From: Aquimonas voraii | GTDB taxonomy: Bacteria > Pseudomonadota > Gammaproteobacteria > Xanthomonadales > Xanthomonadaceae | Length of the DNA stretch: 64,000 bases | Assembly: GCF_900101825.1 (NCBI RefSeq) | Contig: NZ_FNAG01000002.1 | Span: 124,001 to 188,000, forward strand | Reading direction: 5' to 3' | Shown: one piece after another, positions 49,702 through 57,568 of the stretch | How positions within the stretch are numbered: position 1 is the first letter of the stretch | Layout: every line of letters starts with the position of its first letter | Notes under the pieces: model-generated | The model's database searches: none | What the model saw: only the letters and a program-made list of their open reading frames with translations | Told to the model about the DNA's origin: nothing | Made by a program: the position numbers and the translations under genes

Positions 49702-50321
49702 GCATCGACAAGCCCCTCGATCCGAACGCCGAACTGCGCGAGCAGGTCTCGGCCCTGTGCGACGGCGAGCTCGCCGCCGACAGCCGGCGCTTCCTGCTGA
49801 AGCGCTTGGCCGACGATGCCGAGCTGAAGTCAGCCTGGTCGAACTACCATCTGATCGGCGACAGCCTGCGCCGCCAGGCCGGGCCGCCGCTGGCGCAGGA
49901 TTTCGCCGACCGCGTGCAGGCGGCGTTGGAGGTCGAAGCGGAGGCCGGCGGCAAGCATGGCTGGCTGCGCTGGGCCGGCGGAGCGGCTGTGGCCGCTGCG
50001 GTGGCGCTCGCCGCGATCATCGCCGTGCCGGTCCAGCAGCCAGTGGTACCGAGCAGCGCGCCTGCGTTTGTCGGCAACGGTGAGGTGGTGCCCAGCAGCG
50101 TCGCCGAGCGCGATCTGCGCCCGGACATCTCGCGGGCAGCGCAGACCGTGGCCCAGGGCGCCCATCCTTACGGCAGCGCGCAGATGGGCCTGCCGGTGCG
50201 CTACGTGCCGGTGCTGCAGGCCGATGGCCGCCTGCTGCTGGTGCCCTACACGCCGCTGCTGCAGACGCCCACCGATCCGGTGCCGTCGGCGCCGCCGCTG
50301 CTGCCGGTCCGCGCGCAGTAA
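49698..50321 (+). CDS. rseA: Anti-sigma-E factor RseA
   Basis: A 207-residue protein. The N-terminal cytoplasmic anti-sigma domain (ELREQVSALCDGELAADSRRFLLKRLADDAELKSAWSNYHLIGDSLR) matches RseA. One membrane helix lies at about 90-110 (AAVAAAVALAAIIAVPV), then a Pro/Ala-rich periplasmic tail. It sequesters RpoE at the inner membrane until cleaved by DegS/RseP. It is overlapped by rpoE and followed closely by rseC. The RseB gene found in E. coli is absent here. Confidence 0.93.
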   Translation: MSIDKPLDPNAELREQVSALCDGELAADSRRFLLKRLADDAELKSAWSNYHLIGDSLRRQAGPPLAQDFADRVQAALEVEAEAGGKHGWLRWAGGAAVAAAVALAAIIAVPVQQPVVPSSAPAFVGNGEVVPSSVAERDLRPDISRAAQTVAQGAHPYGSAQMGLPVRYVPVLQADGRLLLVPYTPLLQTPTDPVPSAPPLLPVRAQ

Positions 50322-50328
50322 CGTCTCG

Positions 50329-50748
50329 ATGGAGCGTCGCCGCGCCCTGGTGCTGGACTCGTGCCCGGGCCGCCTGCGGCTGCGCTACACGGCGCAGTGC
50401 TCGGGCTGCGGCGGCTGCGGTGGCCGCTGCAGCGTGTTCCTGGCCGATGCCTCCGATGTCTTCGAGCTGGCCACTCCTCCCGAAGTGCGGACCTGGCGCG
50501 CGGGCGAGGCGGTCGAGGTCGAACTGCCATCGAACCTGCTGCTGCGCCAAGCGCTGCTTGGCTACGGCCTGCCGCTGCTCGGGTTGCTGGGCGGAGCAGC
50601 GCTCGCCAGCCCTTGGGGTAATGCGAGCGCCGCCGCTGGCGCCCTGCTAGGAACTTTGCTGGCCGTGCACGTCTCCAAGCGCGCCGCGGGGAAGCTGCCG
50701 GCCCCGCGCGTGCGCCCCGTCCCGACGCCGCCTTCCGCCGCACCTTGA
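50329..50748 (+). CDS. rseC: RseC/MucC family membrane protein
   Basis: A 139-residue protein with a Cys-rich N-terminal cluster QCSGCGGCGGRC (redox or metal-binding) and two membrane helices (about 70-95 and 100-118). It ends in a basic cytoplasmic tail. RseC is linked to sigma-E signalling, SoxR reduction and thiamine synthesis in different bacteria. It sits between rseA (7-nt gap) and the mucD protease gene, which supports the sigma-E role. Confidence 0.88.
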   Translation: MERRRALVLDSCPGRLRLRYTAQCSGCGGCGGRCSVFLADASDVFELATPPEVRTWRAGEAVEVELPSNLLLRQALLGYGLPLLGLLGGAALASPWGNASAAAGALLGTLLAVHVSKRAAGKLPAPRVRPVPTPPSAAP

Positions 50749-50823
50749 ATGCTGCGGCCCTCGGCCGCATTGCTCAGCGCACTGTCATTTGCAGACCCTC
50801 CCCACGCCATCATGAGGAACCGG

Positions 50824-52263
50824 ATGCCCATGAGCACGACCCACCCGCTGCACGCTTTCTGGCTCGCCGCCGTGCTGGCCCTCACCGGCCGCGCGGCCGA
50901 CGCGCAGTCGCTGCCCGATTTCACCGAGCTGGTCGAACAGGCCGGACCCTCGGTGGTGAACATCGAAGCCACCCGCACGGCCGAGGCGGCCGCGCGCATG
51001 GGGCCGAACAATATCCCGCAGGAGGAGATGCCTGAGATCTTCCGGCGCTTCTTCGAGCAGCAGCCCGGCATGCCGCAGATGCCGCGCGACCGCACCTCTA
51101 TGGGTACCGGCTTCATCATCTCCAGCGACGGCTATGTGCTGACCAACCACCACGTGATCGACGGCGCCGACCAGGTGATCGTGCGCCTGCGCGATCGTCG
51201 CGAACTGGAGGCCGAAGTCGTCGGTTCGGACGCGCAGAGCGACGTCGCCCTGCTCAAGCTTGATGAGACCGGCTTGCCGACCGCGAAGATCGGCGAGTCG
51301 CGCACGCTCAAGCCCGGCCAGTGGATGGTCGCGATCGGCTCGCCCTTTGGCTTCGAGCACTCGGTGACGGCCGGCATCGTCAGCGCCCTGGGGCGCTCCT
51401 CGCAGATGACCGGGCAGCAGTACGTGCCTTTCATCCAGACCGACGTGCCGATCAACCGCGGCAACTCCGGTGGCCCGCTGCTCAACATCCGGGGCGAGGT
51501 GGTCGGCATCAATTCGCAGATCTTCTCCAACACCGGCGGCTACATGGGCGTGTCCTTCGCGATTCCGATCGAGGTCGCGATGGACGTGGTCGAGCAGCTC
51601 AAGGACAAGGGCTTCGTCTCGCGCGGCCTGCTCGGCGTGCAGATCCAGGAAGTCAGCCGCGAAGCCGCTCAGGCCTTGGGCCTGCCGCGTCCGGGCGGCG
51701 CCCTGGTGGGCGGCTTCAGCCCCGACAGTGTGGCCGAGAAGGCGGGTATCCAGCGTGGTGACGTCATCCTCAAGTTCGGTGAGACCACCATCAACCGCAG
51801 CAGTGACCTGCCGCCGGCGGTGGGCGCGACCCGTCCGGGTACGCGCATCGACGTCACCGTGTTCCGTGAGGGCCGCGAGCGGGTCATTCCGGTGACCGTC
51901 GGTGAGCTGCCGCGCGATGCCACCGCGCAGGCCGGCAGCGGCAGTCAGGGCGAGCGCGCTCCGGCCAATCCGCTGGGTCTCGATGTCGAGGACCTGACCG
52001 CCGAGCAGCGCGAACAGTTGGGCCTGAAGAGCGGCGAAGGCGTGGTGATCAGCGCCATCCGCGGTATCGCCGGCCGTCGCGCCGGCCTGACCGAGGGCGA
52101 CATCGTGCTGATGGTGGGGCGCACCGGGGTCGGCAGCGTCAAGGCCTTCAACGAGGCGGTCAAGGACGCCAAGCCCGGCGAGCCAGTGATGCTGCTGATC
52201 CGCCGCGGTGAGGCGACCCAGTTCGTGACGGTGACTCCGCCGCGCGCCGACGCCGCCGACTGA
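50824..52263 (+). CDS. mucD: Periplasmic Do-family serine protease MucD/DegP
   Basis: The 479-residue product has a signal peptide (MSTTHPLHAFWLAAVLALTGRAADA) and a trypsin-like domain with the triad His (YVLTNHHVIDGA), Asp (DAQSDVALLKLDE) and Ser (RGNSGGPLLN). Two PDZ domains follow (GLLGVQIQEVSREAAQALGL and the C-terminal LGLKSGEGVVISAIRGIAGRR). It degrades misfolded envelope proteins. GAGGA (50814-50818) is its ribosome site; an in-frame ATG directly after rseC (50749) is less likely. A terminator follows. Confidence 0.95.
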   Translation: MPMSTTHPLHAFWLAAVLALTGRAADAQSLPDFTELVEQAGPSVVNIEATRTAEAAARMGPNNIPQEEMPEIFRRFFEQQPGMPQMPRDRTSMGTGFIISSDGYVLTNHHVIDGADQVIVRLRDRRELEAEVVGSDAQSDVALLKLDETGLPTAKIGESRTLKPGQWMVAIGSPFGFEHSVTAGIVSALGRSSQMTGQQYVPFIQTDVPINRGNSGGPLLNIRGEVVGINSQIFSNTGGYMGVSFAIPIEVAMDVVEQLKDKGFVSRGLLGVQIQEVSREAAQALGLPRPGGALVGGFSPDSVAEKAGIQRGDVILKFGETTINRSSDLPPAVGATRPGTRIDVTVFREGRERVIPVTVGELPRDATAQAGSGSQGERAPANPLGLDVEDLTAEQREQLGLKSGEGVVISAIRGIAGRRAGLTEGDIVLMVGRTGVGSVKAFNEAVKDAKPGEPVMLLIRRGEATQFVTVTPPRADAAD

Positions 52264-52319
52264 TCCAGACCGTGCCAAGGGCCAGGTTGCGCCGCAGGGA
52301 GGCGCGGCCCGGCCTTCTT

Positions 52320-52352
52320 GAAGCCCGCGCCGTGCGATCCGGCGCGGGCTTC
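52320..52352 (+). terminator. 13-bp stem terminator after mucD
   Basis: GAAGCCCGCGCCG (52320-52332) pairs perfectly with CGGCGCGGGCTTC (52340-52352) across a 7-nt loop. GCTTTGTC follows. This would end the rpoE-rseA-rseC-mucD transcript. Confidence 0.75.
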
Positions 52353-52411
52353 GCTTTGTCCTGGGTGCGAACCGATGGCTGCGTCGTCGATGGCTTGCCC
52401 AGGTTCGCTCG

Positions 52412-52936
52412 CTAGCGTATGTCCTCGGTGCCGCCGAGTTCGCGCTCCAGGGCATCGGCGACTTCGGCGGTGAAGTCGATCGCCTCGACCACCCGCAAGG
52501 GGCTGGAGCGTGCCGGCAAGCGCAGGGCGAGCGTGATCCTGCTGGCCGCCAGCGACCATGCGCCCAGGCTCAAACTGTCGTTGTCGGCCAGCAGGCGCTC
52601 CAGCAGTGCGGGCGCCGGCGCGCTGCCCTCAGGCAGTTCGTGGGCGATCGAATAGACCTCGCGCCACTCCTCCTGCCGATAGGCGTGCGTCCTGGAGCGC
52701 AGGATCACGCGCTGGCGTCGACCGTCGGCGAGCGCGGCCACCACTTCGAGATCGCCCGAGTCGAGCACGGCATAGCTGACCGCGGCGGCGTCCAGCACGC
52801 TGCTCAGGCGCGCGTCCACCTGCGGCTGTTTGGCTGACTTGAGTTCGGTCTCGGCGGTCTGCGCCTGTGCGCAGGGGCTGCACGCCAGTGCGAGCCCGAG
52901 GCTCAGGGAAAGACTTGAACGGAGCGGGACTAGCAT
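52412..52936 (-). CDS. Exported protein of unknown function
   Basis: A 174-residue product with a signal peptide (SLSLSLGLALACSPCAQAQ) that could also be read as lipoprotein-like. The mature part is acidic and predicted alpha/beta (LDSGDLEVVAALADGRRQRVILRSRTHAYRQEEWREVYSIAHELPE). No family recognised. It lies downstream of apaH in the same direction, convergent with mucD, and may end the apaG-apaH transcript. Confidence 0.65.
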   Translation of the reverse strand: MLVPLRSSLSLSLGLALACSPCAQAQTAETELKSAKQPQVDARLSSVLDAAAVSYAVLDSGDLEVVAALADGRRQRVILRSRTHAYRQEEWREVYSIAHELPEGSAPAPALLERLLADNDSLSLGAWSLAASRITLALRLPARSSPLRVVEAIDFTAEVADALERELGGTEDIR

Positions 52937-53006
52937 CGAGGGTCACAGACGCGGTAGCGAGGCCCGCAGTATGCGCCGCCGACGCCGCTCCGCGATCCGG
53001 CCGGGC

Positions 53007-53849
53007 TCAATCGTTGCCGGGCTTGCCGCCGATCCGCCCCGCCACCTGCACCACCTGCGGCAGTTCCTGGTCGAGGCGCAGCGCGGTCAGCTTGCCGCCC
53101 CAGACGCAGCCGGTGTCGATTGCATGCACGCCCAAGCCTTGGAACAGGCCGAGCGTGGACCAGTGGCCGCAGACGATGCGCAAGTCGCGCTCGACTTGGC
53201 CGGGCACCGCGAACCAGGGATACAGGCCAGGCTTCTGTGTGCCGGGCCGGCCCTTGTGCTCGAAGTTCATCGTGCCCTTGGGCGAGCAGAAGCGCATGCG
53301 CGTGCAGACGTTGATGATCGCGCGCTGGCGGTCCATGCCGTCGAGCTTGGGGCTCCAGGTCGCCGGATTGTTGCCGAACATGCTGCGCAGCAGCTTGGCG
53401 TGGCTGGGGCCGGCCAGCCGCTGCTCGACCTCAAGCGCGCGGGCGCGGGCGATCTTCGGCGTCCACTTCGGCGCCAGCCCGGCGTGCACCATCATCCAGC
53501 CGATGCTGGGCTCCAGGTGCACCAGTGGACGGCAGCGCAGCCAGTCCAGCAGCATCGGCCCGTCCTCGGCGAAGATCACGCGCTGCAGCTCTGCATTGGT
53601 GCGGCGTCGCTCGTTCTCCGGGCGTGCCGCGATCGCCAGCAGGGACAGATCGTGGTTGCCCAGCACCACCGTGCTGTGGATGTCGAGGCTGTGGATCAGG
53701 CGCAGCACTTCCAGAGATTCGCCGCCGCGGTTGACGAGGTCGCCGCAGAACCACAGGCGGTCGCTGGCCGGATCGAAGCGGATCGCGTCGAGCAGCCGCT
53801 GCAGCGGCTCCAGACAGCCCTGGATGTCGCCGATCCCCCAGACCGCCAT
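53007..53849 (-). CDS. apaH: Symmetrical bis(5'-nucleosyl)-tetraphosphatase
   Basis: A 280-residue calcineurin-like phosphoesterase. Metal and catalytic motifs are WGIGDIQGCLEPLQRLL (GDxxG), CGDLVNRGGESLEVL (GDxxxRG) and TVVLGNHDLSLLAI (GNHD). It hydrolyses Ap4A to two ADP and also removes Np4 caps from RNA. It is overlapped by apaG (1-3 nt), as in many gammaproteobacteria, where the pair follows rsmA. Confidence 0.95.
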   Translation of the reverse strand: MAVWGIGDIQGCLEPLQRLLDAIRFDPASDRLWFCGDLVNRGGESLEVLRLIHSLDIHSTVVLGNHDLSLLAIAARPENERRRTNAELQRVIFAEDGPMLLDWLRCRPLVHLEPSIGWMMVHAGLAPKWTPKIARARALEVEQRLAGPSHAKLLRSMFGNNPATWSPKLDGMDRQRAIINVCTRMRFCSPKGTMNFEHKGRPGTQKPGLYPWFAVPGQVERDLRIVCGHWSTLGLFQGLGVHAIDTGCVWGGKLTALRLDQELPQVVQVAGRIGGKPGND

Positions 53850-54244
53850 CAGTGCAGCACGCGCGGCATGGCCAGCACGAAGGCCGGGATCGGCGAGCGG
53901 AACTTGCGGGCGTCGTCGGTTTGCCAGCCGTAGCTGCCCTGCATGCGGCCAACCGGGGTGCGAAGCACCGCGCCCGAGGTGTACTCGAAGCTCTGGCCGG
54001 CCTCCAGCCGCGGGGTCTGGCCGACCACGCCCGGGCCACGCACTTCCTCCACGCAGTCGTCGGCGTCGGTGATGACCCAGTGGCGATCCACCAGCTGCGC
54101 TGGCGCGCCGCCCAGATGGGTCATGCGCACCGTGTAGGCGAACGCGAAGCGGTCGTCCTCGGGTTCGGACTGGTCGGGCAGGTAGCGGGTCTCCACCTCG
54201 ATGCGGATCTGCGCACAGGGCGGTTCGGTCTTGAGGGCGCTCAT
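53849..54244 (-). CDS. apaG: ApaG protein (Co2+/Mg2+ efflux-linked, FnIII-like)
   Basis: A 131-residue protein with ApaG signatures RFAFAYTVRMTHLGGAPAQLVDRHWVITDADDCVEEVRGPGVVGQTPRLEAGQSFEYTSGAVL and MQGSYGW. The fold is FnIII-like. The gene lies between rsmA and apaH in the typical order. The start MSALKTE at 54242-54244 fits the usual length. ApaG has been linked to cobalt resistance but its molecular function is not settled. Confidence 0.93.
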   Translation of the reverse strand: MSALKTEPPCAQIRIEVETRYLPDQSEPEDDRFAFAYTVRMTHLGGAPAQLVDRHWVITDADDCVEEVRGPGVVGQTPRLEAGQSFEYTSGAVLRTPVGRMQGSYGWQTDDARKFRSPIPAFVLAMPRVLH

Positions 54245-54292
54245 GGCTTGCATTCTAGTGCCCGCAGCCGCGTGCAGCGCACACGGCCTTGC

Positions 54293-55072
54293 CTAGGCGC
54301 CCAGCGCATTGGCCAACGCCACGTAGTCGGCCACCGCGACCACTTCGGCGCGGGCGCCTGGGTCGATGCCCACGGCTTCGATCTGCTCTGGCGTGCATAC
54401 CGTCGAGAGCGCGTTGCGCAAGGTCTTGCGGCGCTGCGAGAAAGCTGCGCGGACCACCTGCTCGAAGCGCGCGGGCGCGTTGAGCCCGACCTCGGCCGGG
54501 TCGCGCGGCTCCAGCCGGACGACTGCTGAATCGACCTTGGGCGGCGGGCGGAAGCAGCCCGGCGGCACCTTGAACAGAGGCGTCACCCGGCAGCGCGCCT
54601 GCAGCATCACGCTGAGCCGGCCATAAACCTTGCTGCCGGGGGCGGCGGCCATGCGGTCGACCACTTCCTTCTGCAGCATGAAGTGCATGTCGCGGATCAC
54701 CGCAAGATGCTCAAGGGCGTGGAACAGGATCGGCGAGGAGATGTTGTAGGGCAGGTTGCCGAGCAGCCGGATCGGCGAACCTCCGGCCAGCGCGGTGAGA
54801 TCGACGGTCAGCACATCGGCATGGACGATCGACAGCTCGGCGCCGAGTTCGACCCCGAGTGCGGTCAGGGGTTCGATCAGGTCACGATCGAACTCGATCA
54901 CGGTGAGCGCGCGATGGCGCTGCAGCAGGGGGCGGGTGATGGCGCCCGCGCCGGGGCCGATTTCGACCAGGCGTTCGCCCGGCCGCGGGTCGATGGCGCG
55001 CACGATCTTCTCGATCATGCCGGGGTCGCTGAGGAAGTGCTGGCCCAGTGACTTCTTGGTCTGGTGGCTCAT
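54293..55072 (-). CDS. rsmA: 16S rRNA adenine dimethyltransferase RsmA (KsgA)
   Basis: A 259-residue methyltransferase. The SAM-binding motif is LVEIGPGAGAITRPLL. The NLPYNI catalytic motif is LGNLPYNISSPILFHALEHL, and KKSLGQHFLSDPGM is the family start. It dimethylates A1518 and A1519 of 16S rRNA. The start overlaps the pdxA stop by 4 nt. It belongs to the lptD-surA-pdxA-rsmA-apaG-apaH operon. Confidence 0.96.
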   Translation of the reverse strand: MSHQTKKSLGQHFLSDPGMIEKIVRAIDPRPGERLVEIGPGAGAITRPLLQRHRALTVIEFDRDLIEPLTALGVELGAELSIVHADVLTVDLTALAGGSPIRLLGNLPYNISSPILFHALEHLAVIRDMHFMLQKEVVDRMAAAPGSKVYGRLSVMLQARCRVTPLFKVPPGCFRPPPKVDSAVVRLEPRDPAEVGLNAPARFEQVVRAAFSQRRKTLRNALSTVCTPEQIEAVGIDPGARAEVVAVADYVALANALGA

Positions 55073-56085
55073 GGTGGGGCGTTCCGGCGGTGCAGGGCCA
55101 GGCTGCAGGCGAGGCGGTGGGCGGCGATCAGGCTGCTGGCATCTGCCTGTCCGGTGCCTGCCAGGGGCAGCGCGGTGCCATGGTCGACGGCGACGCGCAC
55201 GAAGGGCAGGCCGAGGCTGATGTTCACGGCCTGCTCGAAGCCGCTGTACTTGAGCACCGGCAGGCCCTGGTCGTGGTACATGGCGAGCACCGCGTCGACA
55301 CCCGCCAGCACCTGCGGCAGGAAGGCGGTGTCCGCAGGCAGTGGGCCGGCCAGGTCCAGGCCCTCGGCGCGCAGCGCCTCAAGGCAGGGGGCGATGATCT
55401 CGATCTCCTCGCGCCCCAGATGGCCATCCTCGCCCGCGTGCGGATTGAGCCCGAGCACGGCGATACGCGGTGCGGCGATGGCGAAATCATGGCGCAGCGC
55501 GGCGTGCAGCGTGCGGGCGACGCGGGCGATGCGCGCGGCGGTGATCGCATCGGGCACCGCGCGCAGCGGCAGGTGGGTGGTGACCAGGGCGACGCGCAGG
55601 CTGGGCGAGGCCAGCATCATCACCACGTCGTCCACGCCAGCGCGCTCAGCGAGGCGCTCGGTCATGCCGCTGAAGGCGATCCCTGCGGCATTGATCACCG
55701 CCTTGTGCACGGGGCCCGTGACCAGGCCCTCGAACTCGCCGCTGCGACACAGGTCGACGCCGCGGTCGATGCAGGCCAGCACCTGCGCGACGTTTGCCCG
55801 GTCGACCGAGCCCGGCACTGCGGGCGCCGCGAGCCGCTGCGGCAGCACCGACAGGTGGCCGCCGCGGCGCTCGATGCGATCGCCCGCGCTCTCGTGGATC
55901 TTGACCTCAAGCCCGAGCCGACCCGCGATTTGCGCCAGCTGGGCCGGATCGGCCAAGGCCAGAAGCTCCGAGTCGCGCGGTTCGAGTGCGAGTTTCAGCG
56001 CCAGCTCCGGGCCGATCCCCGCGGGTTCGCCGGGGATCAGCAGCAGGCGCGCCGCGCCGCGCTGCGCACGCACGGGCGCGCCCAT
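55069..56085 (-). CDS. pdxA: 4-hydroxythreonine-4-phosphate dehydrogenase
   Basis: A 338-residue enzyme of pyridoxal phosphate synthesis. IPGEPAGIGPELALKLAL is the family start, EGLVTGPVHKAVINAAG contains the metal-binding His, and AMYHDQGLPVLKYSGFE contains the second metal region. It oxidises 4-hydroxythreonine phosphate. The ATG at 56083-56085 gives the family length and lies 7 nt after surA. Confidence 0.95.
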   Translation of the reverse strand: MGAPVRAQRGAARLLLIPGEPAGIGPELALKLALEPRDSELLALADPAQLAQIAGRLGLEVKIHESAGDRIERRGGHLSVLPQRLAAPAVPGSVDRANVAQVLACIDRGVDLCRSGEFEGLVTGPVHKAVINAAGIAFSGMTERLAERAGVDDVVMMLASPSLRVALVTTHLPLRAVPDAITAARIARVARTLHAALRHDFAIAAPRIAVLGLNPHAGEDGHLGREEIEIIAPCLEALRAEGLDLAGPLPADTAFLPQVLAGVDAVLAMYHDQGLPVLKYSGFEQAVNISLGLPFVRVAVDHGTALPLAGTGQADASSLIAAHRLACSLALHRRNAPP

Positions 56086-56092
56086 CGGCGGA

Positions 56093-57397
56093 TCAGCCCG
56101 CCAGTCGGGTTTCGACGTAGGCCTCGTCGCGCAGCTGGCGCAGGAAGCGCTCGTACTCGTCCTCGGCCTTGCGGCGGCCAATGGTTTCGCGCGCCTCGTC
56201 ACGGCGCAGGCGGTCGGTGATGTCCTGCTCGCGCGAGCCGAGGCGCTGCAGGATGTGCCAGCCGCTGCCGCTGGCGAAGGGTTCGGAGATCTCGCCGTCC
56301 TTCAGCGTCAGCACGGCCTGACCGATGGCTTCGCCCCAAGCGTTGAGCGGGAACCAGCCGAGGTCGCCGCCCTGGTTGCGGGTGGCGGCGTCTTGCGATT
56401 CGGCGCGGGCGACCTCGGCGAAATCCTCGCCGCCACGGATGCGCGCCAGCAGGGCGTCGATACGGGTGCGCGCTTCCTGGCTGCTGACCACTTCGTTGAT
56501 GCGCACCATGACGTGGCGAGCGTTGTATTCGGTCAGCTGCTGCGGGCCGTCGTTGGCGCGCTCGACCAGCTGCAGCAGGTGGTAGCCGCCCGGGCCGCGC
56601 ACGGCCTCCGACACGTCGCCCGGCTGCATCGACTCCAGCATGCGCGCGAACAGCGGCGGCATCTCGTCGAGGCGGCGGAACCCGAGGTCTCCGCCTTCGA
56701 GCGCGTTGGGCGCGTCCGAATAGCGGATCGCAGCCGCCTGGAAGCCCATCTCACCGCGCGCGATCAGCCCGCGCACGCCGTCGATCTTGGTCTTGGCCAG
56801 CTGGATCTGCTCGGGCGTGGCGCCGTCGGGCAGGGCCACCAGGATATTGGCCGCGCGCACGCGCGCGCCTTGCTCGGACTCGGAGGCCAGCAGGATGTCG
56901 ATCTCGGTCTCGCTGACCTGCACGCGGCTCTGGACGATCTGCTGGCGCAGGCGCTGCACCACCATCTCTTCACGGAGGGAGCGCGCGAATTCCGGCATCT
57001 CGATACCGTCGTTGGCGAGCTGGCCGCGCATCTGCTCAAGGCTGATGTTGTTCTGCTGGGCGATGCGGCGGATGGCCTCCTCGACCTCGGCATCCGGCAC
57101 TCGCACGCCCATGTCGCGGGCGCGCTGGACCTGCAGGCGCAGCAGGATCAGACGCTCCAGCACCTGGCGCTCCAGCGCGGCCTGCGGCGGCAGCTGGTCG
57201 CGGCGGTCGGCGTACTGGGCGGTGATGTTGGCGATCGCGCGCTCGAGTTCGCTGCGCAGGATAACGTCCTCCTCGACCACGGCGACCACGCTCTCGACTG
57301 GCGTGACCGGCGTCGCCAGCTGGGCGTGGACGGGAGCGCCGAGCGTGGCGGCAAGCAGGAGCAGCAGGGCGATGCAGCGTGAGGCGATCCGGTTCAT
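56093..57397 (-). CDS. surA: Periplasmic chaperone/peptidyl-prolyl isomerase SurA
   Basis: The 434-residue product has a signal peptide (MNRIASRCIALLLLLAATLGAPVHA), an N-terminal chaperone domain (ESVVAVVEEDVILRSELERAI) and two parvulin-type domains (ARVRAANILVALPDG...GGDLGFRRLDEMPPLF and LTEYNARHVMVRINEV...GGDLGWFPL), then a C-terminal helix. It helps beta-barrel proteins fold, which suits its pairing with lptD. In E. coli surA is also essential in stationary phase. Confidence 0.95.
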   Translation of the reverse strand: MNRIASRCIALLLLLAATLGAPVHAQLATPVTPVESVVAVVEEDVILRSELERAIANITAQYADRRDQLPPQAALERQVLERLILLRLQVQRARDMGVRVPDAEVEEAIRRIAQQNNISLEQMRGQLANDGIEMPEFARSLREEMVVQRLRQQIVQSRVQVSETEIDILLASESEQGARVRAANILVALPDGATPEQIQLAKTKIDGVRGLIARGEMGFQAAAIRYSDAPNALEGGDLGFRRLDEMPPLFARMLESMQPGDVSEAVRGPGGYHLLQLVERANDGPQQLTEYNARHVMVRINEVVSSQEARTRIDALLARIRGGEDFAEVARAESQDAATRNQGGDLGWFPLNAWGEAIGQAVLTLKDGEISEPFASGSGWHILQRLGSREQDITDRLRRDEARETIGRRKAEDEYERFLRQLRDEAYVETRLAG

Positions 57398-57568
57398 GCG
57401 TGAACGGTCTCGTGTGTCTTTGGGTGGGAGTCGGCGGCCCGGGTCTATGGGCAGCGGCCGGAGGCTCGCACGCTGCGCATGGACATGGCCTAAACGCTCG
57501 CCCGCATGCGGTGCGGAGGGCTCGGGCCGCAGGCCGTGGCGGCGGGCGGAGCGCGCCGAGGCGGGCCG

